Origin: Spirodela intermedia
Taxonomy: Eukaryota > Streptophyta > Magnoliopsida > Alismatales > Araceae
Assembly: GCA_902729315.2 (NCBI GenBank)
Contig: LR746268.1
Coordinates: 7,423,501 to 7,487,500 of the forward strand
Direction: 5' to 3'
Length of the DNA stretch: 64,000 bases
The notes under the pieces were generated by a model. The model was not told where the DNA came from. It saw only the letters and a list, made by a program, of their open reading frames with translations, and searched no databases. The position numbers and the translations under genes are program-made. Numbering within the stretch: position 1 is the first letter of the stretch; the number at the start of each line of letters is the position of its first letter. Shown here piece by piece: positions 1 through 13,097 of this stretch.

Positions 1-453
1 GACCATTACACCTGCATGGTGGACCTTCTGGGCCGCGCCGGCCGCCTCCGGGAAGCGGCGGCGCTGGTGGCGGAGATGCCAATGGAGCCCGATTCGGTCC
101 TTCTGGGCTCCCTCCTAGCGGCCTGCAGGACCCACGGGGAGGTTGATTTGGGGGAGTGGGCGGCGATGAGGCTGCTCGAGCTGGATAAGGGAAGCTCAGG
201 GCCATACGTGCTCCTCTCCAACATGTACACGGAGGTGGGGAGATGGGAGGACGCACTGCGGGTGAGGAAGATGATGAAACGGAGGGGCGTGGCGAAGCAG
301 CCGGGTTGCAGCTGGATCGGGATGGAGGAGGGGAAGGTGCACGTGTTCATGGCAAGGGACAGGGGTCACCCCAGAAGGAAGGAAATTTACAGAGTTCTTA
401 AAGCTCTCAGACTGCATATGAGGATAATAGATCCGTACAGTGATGAAAGATGA
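1..453 (+). CDS. Pentatricopeptide repeat protein, E/E+ class, C-terminal part (5' end outside window)
   Basis: The reading frame is open from base 1 and ends at a TGA at 451-453. The visible 150 residues hold the end of a PLS-type PPR array (CMVDLLGRAGRLREA, EMPMEPDSVLLGSLLAACR) and then the E and E+ type motifs (GPYVLLSNMYTEVGRW, GCSWIGMEEGKVHVF). No DYW deaminase domain follows; the protein stops about 40 residues after the E+ region. Plant proteins of this class are organelle RNA-binding factors, usually for C-to-U editing, and those without DYW are thought to recruit a deaminase in trans. The target cannot be inferred. The start codon and targeting peptide are outside the window. Confidence 0.93.
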   Translation, partial: DHYTCMVDLLGRAGRLREAAALVAEMPMEPDSVLLGSLLAACRTHGEVDLGEWAAMRLLELDKGSSGPYVLLSNMYTEVGRWEDALRVRKMMKRRGVAKQPGCSWIGMEEGKVHVFMARDRGHPRRKEIYRVLKALRLHMRIIDPYSDER

Positions 454-472
454 CACACTCTTCGCCCCTATA

Positions 473-504
<32 letters not shown>

Positions 505-1512
505 ATATATATACCCAATTCCTCAGTCCTGTTGATCTTCTGTTGGTCGACGACCATTCCAAAAATGGAAAACTCACTTGGCTCTGAGCCACTAAACTTG
601 CGTCATGTACCCGTCAAACAAGGACGGAAAACTATGAAAATATATCATCTCCACAAAGGAAATCACCATAATCGTGCCTTATTGACATTATCTATCATCA
701 AGAACTGTACATTATACAGCATATATCTGCCCATTCCATCCAACATTAAGCCAATCCCGCATGACTGTAATCATTAAGATGTGTTGTTTGGTAAACATAA
801 CTAAGAAAAAGGACCTCTGTACGGTTATAAACATTTTCTGCCACTCTTAAAAAAATGGTGATTATAAACATTTTATATGGCTTTATCAGGATCTTTGAGC
901 GTTTGAAATATTCCAAATTCTGAGATTTCAACGCTTTGTTTGATGCCACTCATGTGTTCAACGAAAGAGAGTTTTACCAAACCAACTGGCCCTACGATCA
1001 TTACTGGTAACTCATGACTGAGGAAAATCATCATTATGTTAATGATGGTTTGTTATTTACATAATGTCATTTCCTTAAACATGAACAAGAAGATGACTGT
1101 AGCACCCGCAGACTAGATTTGGTACAAAAGCATGCTGTGTATGCCGAAGTACAGGCATAAAATCTAATAACAGGAGCCAAGTCTAGAATACAGAAGATAA
1201 CAAACTATCCGTGGCAACATAAAATGCTATTTGCCGGTAAAAAACTACGATTCTTATTCATAATTGGACGGCATATCCCTCGCTAGAATCACTATGAAAA
1301 ATTGGCTTAATGATCTGTACAGCATTGTAGGCATACCAGTCAGCTATCATCAATATCGTCACAGTCTAGCAAGAGAGCACCTCGCACTTTGGCCCTGTAA
1401 AAGAAACGTCAAGAGCAGAATATGTAGCCCAGTCAATAAAATAAAAGAAAATGATAAAGAATATAATAGAAACATAGAACATTGGACCAGCAACCGTGTT
1501 AGATAAACATGG
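454..1512. other. 3' flank of the PPR gene and downstream side of the PAXX-like gene
   Basis: This is AT-rich sequence with no reading frame I recognise. It opens with a CT/TATC/TA microsatellite at about 473-513, just after the PPR stop. The PPR gene (+) and the PAXX-like gene (-) converge here, so both 3' UTRs are expected in this stretch. Confidence 0.6.
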
Positions 1513-4500
1513 CTACCTGCGATGTGCGGGGGCAGCTCGTTGACTCATCTTCGTTGATGGAGAATCTCTCTCAATGAGTCTTTCTGCATTGGTGAAATCA
1601 TATAGTCAAAGAGTTTTCTAAAAAAAGAAATCCTCAGTCGTAGGAAACGGCATGTCTAATAATGAAGGATCTAGCTTTGATTTAAAGATAAGGAAAGCAG
1701 TACAACAAATGAAAAGAAAGATACGACCAGGAGACTAACAGATGAAGCAAGGACAGCCTTCTGGTGTACATCTTTGAGGGCTCTGTTAATGGGCCGCTGT
1801 GTGTACAGTTTCATTTTTAACCTCCTAATGATCCATGGTGCCTACAACTTTCTATGAGCAACGTTCCAATGTCATCGGTTTGATTTGATAAGATGTATAC
1901 CTTCTTTTCGTTTTCCATCATCAGTGAAACTTTGAAAGGACTGCTTTTCTGAGAAGAAAAGTTTTATGAGGCGTCCAATTCTTCAAAAGGGTTACACCGA
2001 CAAATTAACATCTACATCAGCACAACCGATACAGTTATTTTATTATCATCAGAACACTCATTTTCTGATTTACTTAATTGTTCACGGATTTTGAACACAA
2101 GGATGCAGTTCTTTTAATTCGTTATCACTCCATGTTCTAGATTCATAGAACAGTAATACAAATTCCATAGTAGATTTTCGCCAGTTTCCTTAGCACATGT
2201 ACAGTCTACGCTCCAATCTCTTACAATATAGAATAGAAGATCTAACCTGAAGGTCCCTGGGCCTCGGAATTAACTGTCGCATCTATATCACTGACTCCAG
2301 TCACAGAGACGGCATTATCTGATAATTTAGGACGGGACACCTTCCGTTTGAAAGAGAGCGAGTCAAGTTGCCTCTGCAAATATTCACTCTTTTCCTGATA
2401 AATAAAATTAAATAAGTTACGCAATTTTCATTGCAAATATGCAGAGCATTATACGCATTAAAATAGTCAAAATAAAAAATAATGAGCAAGTAAAATTTTA
2501 TCATGCGCTAGAAACGACCACCGTACAATATCTCTATCATCATCATAATTTCTACAAGTATTCATATTGCTTCCAGGGTATCCCTTTATACAAAAACTAG
2601 CCAACTCTAATGATTCACAAACTATGGACAATTATTAAAGTCGGGCCCATTAGAGGAGGAACAACGAAATTAAAGCCACCTTATTTTCCAAGAAATTATT
2701 TCCACCACATCAATGCAAGAAAAATCCCGAAAATCAAATCCAGAGGATTTTTGCAGGAATTGGAGACAGGATTGTGGAAAAAATACTAGGGATGAATCCA
2801 ATTTACGCAGTGAGGAATCCCACAAGCAGCAGGTGTAGGGGAGCAGGTTTCTTCCCAAATCTCGTTCTTTTTTTCTTTTACTTCTGTTGCTATTATTAAT
2901 GTTGCAACAACGCTCTCCTTTCCCTCCTCAGGCTACAGCCAATGGCCTTATGGAAGGTGAACTCGTAGCAATACGACTAAAACGCCAAAATTCTTAGTCC
3001 TCGAGCATAGTCTTATTCAACTATTAACAAGGATACTGAGACAAAGTAAACATTCACACATCTAATCTAATCTAATCTAAACAATATATGGAAGATGTCA
3101 TCAGCAGAAATAAAAAATGATCCAATGCAGTAATAACCAGGTAACAATCACACCCAATGAAATCCAGAGGTTTGTTAACCAAAACATACTAATATAAATG
3201 GCTATCAAATGCAAACACAAACAGCTGGCCCATATCAGTAAACAAATACTAAGGAAATTTTAATAGGGTATCTACCTTTTCAGCAGCCAATGATTTTTCC
3301 AACTCTATGCGTCGCCAACATTCTGAAAGCCCGCAGCAGAATTAGAAGTATTAAACATATAACGGACTGCATCAGGATAATTAAAACAAGAATAAATATA
3401 GAATTTATTTAAAATAAAATATGCACAGGTATTCTAATACAAAAATTACAAAATTTGATCGTTTACTTCAATTGTTTGCAAAGAGCATAACCCAGTATAT
3501 TATGTTAAGAAAAAAACTAGCATGAAACAGTCATTATTAATGTATTAATATCAAATTATGTAATACAAATTAAACTATCGCTAATTAGCATAAAATTCTA
3601 ATATATGCTTGGTATCCACATCAAAATTATAAGTTAAAATATAAATAACACGGAGTTTGACCTAACAATAATGGAGTTTGCTGGCCGAGTATCCACATTT
3701 GCATCTGTTTGAATGTGCGTTTACATTGCAATCATTGAACATTCTTACAAGTAATATGAGTATTCGTACAAATAATATGAGTATTCACGCAAATGATCTG
3801 GACCAGCTTATCACGTAGGGGACAACTTAAGAACAATGAAGTCAATAAACAACCTTTGGCGAGTTCTCCACGCTTTTCCTTCAAATTTCTGTACAGTGTT
3901 AACGAAAGATTTCCCATAACATCATTAGATGATAAGCCAGCAAGCTTTTGCAGAGAAATGGATATGTGTGGCATTCCCTTGGACTTGTGAGCAACCAGCT
4001 TTGCGGTTGAGCCACCTGTAATGATAGAAACTACCAAGTTGAGTTGACAAAAACTGATAAGCGATTATTCTTAACTCGAGAAACCACACTGAAATTTTGT
4101 GAACTTAAGGAAAGTATAATATGGAAAACGAAAAGTGGACTCGTATCCCATGAGATCTGTTGATAAGGACAATGCCCAGGGATAAAGAAGATGAGACTCT
4201 GGGGTACAGTTATAGGACATAAACAAAGATTTCTTTGGTGTCATATCCATTCCAGAGGCTGATTTATTTTTTTTACAAATTATTTCATCTTCAATTAAGT
4301 TCTCCTGAATTCCGCTCCACTCAATAGAACTATAGGACAGGTTGTAGAGAACACTGATGTTTGATATGTTGCTTAATTATGAATATCTCCACTATAGGAA
4401 TTCCCAAATCTAAAACCCTAAGATTCGAAACGTTGGCTTCAATTAAATTTGAAACTGCAAGCAGAATATATTCTTCCTGGGAGAACACATCCTTTCAAAA

Positions 4501-5647
4501 CTTTGCTCATCCCTGGACGTGTAATGAAGGCATAATGCGATCTGGGTAGTCCAATTTTCTTCTGTTTCTGGTAGTGAAAAAAATTAGATTACCGTTTTTT
4601 AACTCATATTTTTATAACGCAATTGCCTTTCTCAATTCTCATTCTCTCCCTTCACCTTATCGTAACGTAGATTCTTATGCAGCTTTCATAGCATGTCCTA
4701 CTTGCAGTGTTCACCTTGCGTTCCATGTGATTTATTTATTCCTGTCCTCACCTCATAGTAATTCTTTATATCATTACAAGCTCTTTAAAGTATCAATGTT
4801 ACAGTCTTTATGGCCCAATTAACCCGGCGATGTTGCATGGAATTGAGTAATGGGTAAATGACCTGATCGTTTGTCTGCGTATTAATTGAGGATATACTAT
4901 CGACTCTAAGTCCTCTAACAATTTCTTGCAAGCACTTACTGCAGCAACAGTACATACATTATTTTTTTTCTCTTTAAATAAATCTTGGAGTCGATTGAAT
5001 TCAAATATCAAAACAATAAAATATTCCAAATATAAATTTATCAAGAGCGCGAGACAGTAATCATGTCTCACGTCGTCTGAGGACACCAGACGACGTATAG
5101 ATATATTCCAAATATTCCAAGTATCGATTTATTGTACCTCCAAACACCAGTCTCACGTCGTCTGAGGACAATGATGCGATTAGATAATCGAGGAACTCAG
5201 AGCAGGAGCTGCCCACTCCGGTTTCATCTCTCTGTGGGATAAATAGTGAAGTCAGAGAATCCTCTAGTGGAAGAGTCGGACCACACAAGAGACAGAACGG
5301 AGCTTAATGCCTCGAAATAAATAAAGGATGCTTGTCCGAACGGTTCGATCCTCATCTGCCAAACTATGCACACTGCAAACCTCGCCAACTTTCAAGCACC
5401 AGAAAAAAAGAGAGAGGATATAAAGTAGAACCATGTCTTCGATGTCCTGGGAGGTGAGCACACGATCCAAGGTGTGGGAGCAGAAATCGGTGACCACTAC
5501 GTCGATGCGGTAAGGATCCAGGGCTCGCGCGTAGAAGAGGAATGGCCGATGGAAAACGCTCCCTGCGGCAAAGGGTCCCGTGTCCAACTCCGCCACTGCT
5601 TTGCCGAACAAGGGCTCGAATTCTTCGAACCCCTTCTTCGCGGCCAT
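1513..5647 (-). CDS. PAXX-like protein (XRCC4/XLF/PAXX superfamily), putative non-homologous end-joining factor
   Basis: Six exons on the minus strand join in phase: 5647-5432, 5231-5138, 4015-3854, 3322-3276, 2394-2247 and 1583-1513. They give 738 nt and 245 residues. All introns are GT-AG. Residues 1 to about 140 look like an XRCC4-type beta head: FLFYARAL, then VVVTDFCSHTLDRVL, then LSSDDVRLVFGG, then PHISISLQKL. A charged heptad-like helix follows (CWRRIELEKSLAAEK, EYLQRQLDSL), then a short polar tail ending in AHRR. The order and spacing match remembered human PAXX: a head with a VTD motif, a serine-rich strand, an LTLGL-like helix start and a coiled coil. PAXX (204 aa in human) binds Ku at DNA ends. 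The last exon was placed by phase and an AG acceptor only and is the least certain. A DNA-repair role is inferred from fold resemblance. A degenerate 85-bp duplication lies just past exon 2. Confidence 0.68.
3059..3080. repeat. Short (TCTAA)n tandem repeat
   Basis: About four TCTAA units lie in the intron between exons 4 and 5 of the PAXX-like gene. It is too short and has the wrong unit to be a telomeric tract. Confidence 0.6.
5065..5168. repeat. Partial tandem duplication, 85-bp period, across the exon 2 end of the PAXX-like gene
   Basis: The 19-mer GTCTCACGTCGTCTGAGGA occurs at 5065-5083 and again at 5150-5168. A TATTCCAAATA-type string lies to the left of each copy. The right copy is the end of coding exon 2 (residues SSDDVR), and the left copy lies in the following intron. 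The sequence between the copies is diverged, so this is an old or partial duplication. Confidence 0.75.
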
Positions 5648-7102
5648 AGCCGAGGGTCAACCGTCCGAAGCGGGAAAGGCCGGGGCCGGGAGGGTGGGTC
5701 GAAGGAGAGGGCGTAATTGGGCCCCACGGCGGAAATGGCCCATATGGGAACAGACCACGTGCTGTATTTACAACTTGCCTCCATTAATTAATTAACTTGT
5801 GTTTCTGCCCTCGCTTTCTTTAGGTGGGAAGTTAACTTTTAATATCACACCTCGGGAAGCGGGCGGGATACCTTGATCCAACGGGTGACAGGAGAGAGAC
5901 CGTACGGTTGCGATTTCATGTAACCGTTCAAACTCTGTCTTGTCAGATAATGATGACGGAGGCTCATTTAAAATTGCTGACAAAGTCCGTAATTTTACAT
6001 GGATCCAGGTATAGCGGTCAGAAGTAACAAATCCCTGCCCGTTTTAACAATTATTCGTGGTCATGGAACGGTTCAAGAAGTGATGTGGACAGTGGGAGAT
6101 CGTCAACGGTAATTACCGGAAACTAAGTCCTTAATCGGAAGGTCAATAACGACTCTGGGAGCGCCCCCCAACCGCCCCCCCCTCCCGAGATGCTCCCCTG
6201 CGGGCGTTGGGCCCCACACGCTTGAAAAAAGTCAAAGATTTCCCGTCGGAGAAAGGCGGTCGCTTTTCACTGTCCCCCCCCCTCCCTCCTGCTCGAAAAG
6301 GAAGGTTTTGGACAAGGCGCGGGCAAAGCTTCCCGCCTGCGCGTTGAGCCGTTTATGCTCAAAAAGGCGTCCGAGATTAAGTCGGCCAGCTGTGGGGCCC
6401 ACTGATAAACTAATCCCCACCTTGCAAGAAACAAGAACGGATCGAATCGGTTCGGCTCAGATCGGCCCGGATCGGCGGGCGTTGGGCGAACAAGGAGTCT
6501 TCCAGAAAGTGGCCATACTCTCCCTGGTTGTGGCCGGTACAGATTTCCGGCCAACGCCTGCGGGAACGCGCAGACGGTGTGTCCACGTGGTGACGTGTCT
6601 GTGTGCAGGACCGCGCGCAGAGGGAAAATGCAGACATTTCTTCGCACCGTGTGGTAATCTAGAGAATACGAAGAGGAAGAAGAAGAGTCGGCAGGGGGGA
6701 TCGCACGGTCCATCCGCAGTTCGTCTGAGATCGGGCCACTTGCAGGTTGGGAAACGCTCTCAGAGTTTAAATTTAATGAGGAGGCATAAATGGTGGAGGT
6801 GAGCCGGGAGGAGAGGGGCCTTCCCATCCTGCGGAGTCGCTGCGGTGTTCTGTGTTTCTGCCGGTGACGGAGGAGAGAGGGCAGTGGAAGCTTCGAGTGC
6901 TGCGTCTGGAGGAGCGCGGAGGTTGGTCTCCCTTGGTAATTTAGGCGTGTATGTAAAACTGGATCGGGGTTTGTCCATGTCGTGGAATGGTGACGGTGAT
7001 ACGAACGGCGCTGGAAGCAGCGATAGCAGCGGCGAGGGGAGTGGTGCAGATGGAGGTTGCGCGCTTTCCTGACCTCCCTGCGCGCTCAACGCCGGCTTCG
7101 GA
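5648..7102. other. Shared upstream region of the divergent PAXX-like and NRG2-like genes
   Basis: This 1.45 kb stretch separates two divergent start codons. The half near 6170-7100 is GC-rich and probably holds the long 5' leader of the plus-strand gene, including the short upstream reading frame listed separately. I see no further gene. Confidence 0.6.
6977..7072 (+). other. Upstream open reading frame, 31 codons, in the putative 5' leader of the NRG2-like gene
   Basis: ATG at 6977 opens a frame that ends at TGA 7070-7072, 30 bases before the main ATG at 7103. The peptide is rich in Gly, Ser and Asp and matches nothing I know. If the transcript starts upstream of it, ribosomes would meet this frame first. 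The transcript start was not seen, so its relevance is inferred. Confidence 0.35.
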
Positions 7103-10100
7103 ATGGGCTGCAGCGCTTCCAAGGTCGATGACCACCACCTAGTGGTGCTCTGCAGGGAGAGGAAAGATCTGATAAGAAACGCCGCCGATTTGCGCTTTGC
7201 CCTCTCCTCTTCCCACGCTTCGTACTTCCACGCCCTCGACAGCACCGGCAGCGCCCTCTACCGTTTCCTGCAGGAGGAATTCACTGCGCTTTCGACTCCT
7301 TCGTCCTCGTCCGTTGCACCGTCCTCCCCTGTTCTCACGATCCCTTCTTCAGAGGGTAAGCCCCAGAAATCCAAGACTGCTTCCGCCACCATCTCCAGTG
7401 GAACCGTGGGTGGAGGCGGCACATCGTCCTCGGCGTCTTCTCTCACTCATTCCTTCTCCCTGGAAGATTCCAACCTGCATATTGCCTCGGACTCGGATAC
7501 AGAGGAGATACCCGGAGAAGGGTTCGGCAAAGAGCCCTCCCCACAGTCTTCTCCGGTGAACCGGAGTCCTTACTACTACTCCATGTGGCAGTCCTCGACG
7601 ATCCCCACCACGGTATATGAGACGCCGTACAGGGGGTATGGGCAGGCGACAGACTATGGAGTGCAAGAGGGTTACGCCGATGATCCTTCATCTTACTATT
7701 TTCCTGGAAATCCAATGCCTCCTAGTGCTCCCCCACAGCCCCCTCCGACACCACCTCCTCCCCAGCCGTCCCCCTGGGACTTTCTTAACCCTTTCGAATT
7801 CTCCGAGCAAATTTATTCCAGTAGACGATACGGATCTGCTCCAAGCAGTCCTAATTCCAGCGATGTGAGAGAAAGAGAAGGTATACCTGATTTGGAAGAA
7901 GAGACAGAATCAGAGTCTATGCGAGAACTTACAAGGGAGAAAAGAATGCGTGCTAGGAATTCAAGGAAGAAGGTCCCCAGATCAGGCGGTTCTAAATCTG
8001 TGCGAATGCGTGAAAAAAATGTGGCAGGGTTGGAGGAGAAAGGAAGTATTTCCAGCTCTGATGGCAGTTTTGTAAGAAGCATTATCGATAATGGTTCTTT
8101 TAGAGGATCTGTGGATAGTAGTGTTTCAAAAAGTTCGGAAAGGGTAAGTCGAACTGTAACGGAAGAGGATGAAAGGAAGAAAGAAGTGAGCTTTGGGTTA
8201 GAAACCTCGCTGCCCACAGCAAAGAGTGGGCCAAATCTTGAGACGGGATTATCTGCTCAGGATAGAAGGAGTGTCGCTGAAGTAGCCAAGGAGATCAAGG
8301 AACAGTTCAGATTAGCAGCAATTTCTGGAAATGAGGTTTCAGCCATGCTCGAGGTTGGCCTGCCTTATTATCGGACAGGGAATGGTGTACATAGAGGTTT
8401 GTTTCAATAGTTTCTCATATGATCCGTTTGTTCGCCACAGATAAAAGATGCGTGATAGTGTGTCTAATTTACTCTCTGTTATAGTCATGTGCCTTGGTAC
8501 GTTTATCATGTGGCAGATGTTAAGAGAAGCATTTCCTCTTCTAAGGTGATAAGACTGATTGCTGATTTAGGTTTGAGCACTCAGATGTTTACCCTAGTAA
8601 TTTCATATTCAAGAGTTTGACATATATCTTTCTCTCTCTTTGCTCAGGAAGCATGTACTTGTCTATTGTTTAGATTTTAATCCACAACTTCTAAAGAAAC
8701 AATTATCATGAGCATTCTGAAGACAGATGTGCCCCGAGTCTATGAGTTTTGTTGGGAAAACATCGGGATTTTTTCTTTATGTTATTCGATCAGTTTCTCT
8801 ACTGGCTGTTTAAATCATTCCCGAAGCTGGCCAAATGAAAAGAAGAAATAATAAAGCAGATTAAAAATTGAACAGAAGGGCGTACAAAGTAACAACCATG
8901 CCATCGTAAAAACTTCGTGTTTATTGGATAGTGCGTGTATAATTGAATCCTTATGCTTGAGTCACTCATAATGTTTTGCTTTGTAGTCATTTCAAACTGT
9001 AGCATTCTTTATTGATTCATGTATTTAAGTCTTTTAAAAGAATTATTTAATGTGGTCAATTTTCCTTGTAGCGGTTTGAAATATTAATTGAGAGAATTTT
9101 AGAGAAAATTATGCCTTGAGACTTTTATTGAAAAGCCTGATAATCTATTGTAGTGGCTTCGAGCCATTTTAGGTGTAACACGTGTGAGACTTTAGAATTT
9201 CTTGTTGCAGTGATTTCTTCCAGGATTTCGGATGCTTTATGTATGTTGACGTATTCATGCGCTTCATTCAAGCAAGCACACAATTCTACTTCACATTCTC
9301 TTAGATTTGCTAAGGCTTGGTATGGGGATTCCGGAAATGGGATGGATACGGGAAGTGGCAATCTTTCCTCGACATTGGAGAAATTATCAGTTTGGGAGAA
9401 TAAACTCTATAAGGAAGTCAAGGTATGATTCTCTCTGCAATAAATTTTATGCTATACATTGGTTTTTTTGTTCCCTCAACTGATTACTGTTTTCCATGAA
9501 CTAAATAACTCATACAAGGGTTTAGGATTGTTAATGAAATCTACACTTAAAAATCGTACTGGTTGCTCCATTGAATTTTATTGTAAAAAATTGGTTGGTT
9601 TTATTATAGAGGCAGGAAACGTCATGAGCGTGCTTATCACACCTCAGAATCACGTTATGAGCGTTTCCAGAATCACTTTTGGACTCGCTTCGTCTCGTAT
9701 TCAATTGAGCTAGTGTAGCTTCGTGGATTTGAATGCCTTCATAAGGTTATCAGAAGTTTTATTGTTGAAGAATGCATATTATCAATCATTGCTTTGGAAA
9801 AATAGAAAGAAGACTTAAAACGGACCGCTGAAAGTGGTGGTTGCTTAAATTGCGTTGCCTTAAATGAGAAAGTCTATAACCTGTTTGCTTTTGATTTTGG
9901 TTTGTATTCTTGGTATTTAACCAGACAGTGTTTCGTTTGGATTCTGATATATTTATTCTTTGAATTTATTTTTTTTGAAGATTTAGTTGATTGTGAGTAA
10001 AGATCATTTAGAATTATTTGGAGCAACATGAAGATGACCCAAGATCTATGACTATTCCGAGATGCATCGGGTTTCTTGTTCCACCTGCATTATTACACGG

Positions 10101-13097
10101 GCAAGATGTAAATTCTGTTGTTTTGAAAGAATTACATCCCGGAAATTTGAAATACAATATGAATGATGTCTGTTGAAAATAGCAGTTGACAGGAATACGT
10201 GAGTCATTGCATAAAAACAAAAATTTTCTTGACAAAAAACAAAATTTCACTCATTAGAGAAAAAGATTCATTACATAAAAATATATGCTAAATCAAATAA
10301 CGCATTATAACGTAATGACCTTTTGAGATATTTCTTTTTATTAGTGGTTTCCTATTTTTCTGTCACTCCATTATTTTCATCTGACCATTTTCCATTCATT
10401 AAATATGGGGACCCTATAGTTCAGAAGTATATTTGTCAATTTTATCTGTGCCACGTGGTGACGTCATTCTTTAACTTAATGCATAAACTTCAGGTGACTT
10501 GCGTCTTTGCTTCGTTCTTACCTGTCTGAAAGATCTCTGAAAGATAAAGAATAAAAATACAACGGTTCCCTTGCATGACATCTCTTTTTCAGAACTTTAC
10601 TGTAATGTTTGTGCTTTTGCCATTCCTTTCATGTTGTCTTTATTCTTACCGTGCCAATCATGCTACACGGTATGAGATTTATATCGCCTCTCCAGAATAT
10701 ATCACGAATATTGACACTTAAATTTTTGGTGGAATTATATCCCGATGCTACTATAATCATAGACATGATTTTGCATACTTGGACCCTTTACGTAGAGTAT
10801 TTTTCTGTATTGCTACTTATATTTAAGAGGTCATCTCCTAATACCGGTAAACTCGTGGAAGTGCTGATGATTGTTTATCCATCCAATCTGAGAATGCAGT
10901 TTTGTGTCCTATCATTATCTTGTTCTGTTTTGGAAGGGTTAACTCTTTGTTAAATAACGTAGATTGACTGAAACTTTTCTGAAACTGTTGTTTTTCTACG
11001 GATTCTATACCCTTCACGTATATTTTTCCTTATGCCAAAAAAATTAATTTCGAGTGAATTCTATCCATGTACGTCAGAAGATTTACAGATTTATCATTGA
11101 GCATGTCAACAGTGATGAGTAATTGGCTCTGTGTCAGTTCTGAACTTCGTTTATGTTGCTCTTCTTTTTGTAGGACGAAGAAAAGCTTCGGATCGTTTAT
11201 GAAAAGCAGTATAAAAGATTGAAAGCTTTGGATGACAGAGGCGCTGAATCTCAAAAGATTGATGCTGTTCAAGCATCTATAACGAAGCTTCTCACAAAAA
11301 TTGACATTGCTATCAAATCAATAGATGCAATTTCTAGGAGGATACACAAGATAAGGGATGAAGAGCTCCAACCGCAGATAATTGAATTAATCCAAAGGTA
11401 TGAGATCTAATCTGTCATTTAGTATTGAAATACATGAAATGCCTTGTCATCGGTCCCTTCAATGTGATCAAAATAGTCAATGCTTTCATATGCAACCCTA
11501 ATCACTGTTACTAATATCTAGCTACAATAGGTCATATGACTTCCCATTTTGTTACTGGGTCAAAAAAAGGAAAAATCGTAATAAGGTTGATGTGTGATGG
11601 TGTAGGTTCAGTGTTTGATGAGGTTGATGATGTGCGATTTCTGGAATACATTGATTTATACGATTTGGTGATAATCGTTCATGTTGAAAATTATATGGTA
11701 GCTTATATGTTCATCTTTCCTAAGTATATGGGATGCTGCAATTTTTTTGTTTTTTTACCATTGTCAAAATCTTAAGTCCTCATTAGGATACAAAGCAGCA
11801 AAAACATGGGAAATAACTATTATTACTCAGTGTGGGAGCTTTTCAGTTCCCCGATACAATCTAACGTAGCCCTTTCTGATGCGAATCCATTTATGCATGA
11901 TATCAGCTATGTTCACTCCATCATAGTGGCCTTTTATGTCAAATACGTAAGACATCCGAGTAAAGTGCATTAGGGTATGAAGTTTCTTATCACGTTTAAG
12001 GAAGTTATGACTTGGTTGTGCTTAGATCAACGGTTGCCGTGTACATCCATAGTCTAGTGGGAGGTCTAGCGAGAAAAACCATCCTCTGAAAAGTCTTTTC
12101 TTTGACCGTGGTTTATACAGAAAAAACCATCCTCGGTGCAACTTTTGACCGACGATTAGAAGAACACAATGTGGTTTCTGTTCTTGGTTTAAAACAGGAG
12201 AAATGTTCCGACAAATCGGTCGTTATTGGGTGCAGTACAACTGCGCATCTTTTTCAGTCACCAGCAGCTGATCCGATCCAGTATTGGGTTGAAATGCGTC
12301 GAATTGTCTCCTCAGCAATGATATAAAATACCTTGTGCAGGTCGATCATAATGTGGAAGTGCATGCTGGATTGCCATCAGAAGCAGTTCATGGCGATAAT
12401 CCGGTGCAAGAGTGGGAGGCTCAAGACTAAAGCAAGCGTCCAAAGAGGCGATGCGGCGAAGATCACCAGAGACTTGGAACTGGAGCTCGTGAACTGGATG
12501 TGCTGCTTCAGCGACTGGGTCAACATCCAGAAGCATTGCTTCTTCATCCTGAACGAGTGGCTGCGGCGTTGCATCTGCGTTGAGCCGGAAGAGACCCCCG
12601 ACGGCGTGCCGCCCTACTCCCCCGGCAGGTTCGGAGCTCCCCCCGCCTTCGTCACCGGCAACGACCTGTGCGAGGCGATGAAGAAGATCTCAGAGGAGGA
12701 GGTGACGGTGGCTATGGAGGATTGCGCCTGCAAGGTGCGGGCCCTGTGGGAGACGCAAGGGGAGGCGCAGCGGCAGAAGCAGAAGGCTGAGCACCTGTCC
12801 AATGACCTCGCCAAGAGGCTCAGAACTCTCCAAAAGGAATGCGGGGTGGACGAGCCGGCCGTGTCCTTCGCCGCCAACATGGGCGGTGGCGGCGTCGCCG
12901 CCGCCGTGGAGCTGATGAGAAAGATACTTGAAGATGAGAAGTTCAGGCACCAGGAAGCCCTCAAACGGGTCAACCACGTGGCACGCTCAAGCCTGCGTGA
13001 AGGGCTCATCCCCGTCTTCCACGAGCTGGGCAACTTCTCAGTCGAGATCCTGAAAGCCTACGAGAAGGTGAGAATCCCCCGAGGAGCAGGAGGCTGA
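7103..13097 (+). CDS. DUF630/DUF632 protein (NRG2-like, often annotated as bZIP-domain protein)
   Basis: Four exons join in phase: 7103-8396, 9211-9422, 11174-11397 and 12341-13097. They give 828 residues. The N-terminus MGCSASK carries a myristoylation glycine at position 2 and a cysteine at 3, typical of the DUF630 domain (first ~60 residues, with CRERKDLI). A Pro/Ser-rich middle follows, with a PPQPPPTPPPPQPSP run and acidic/basic stretches. DUF632 starts near residue 390 (VAEVAKEIKEQFRLA). It continues through GNLSSTLEKLSVWENKLYKE, DDRGAESQKIDAVQ and KIRDEELQPQIIELIQR to a C-terminal coiled-coil region. Family members such as Arabidopsis NRG2 act in nitrate signalling and others in leaf and root development; which role applies here is unknown. 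The exon 2 acceptor was chosen by phase. The length fits the family. Confidence 0.9.
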
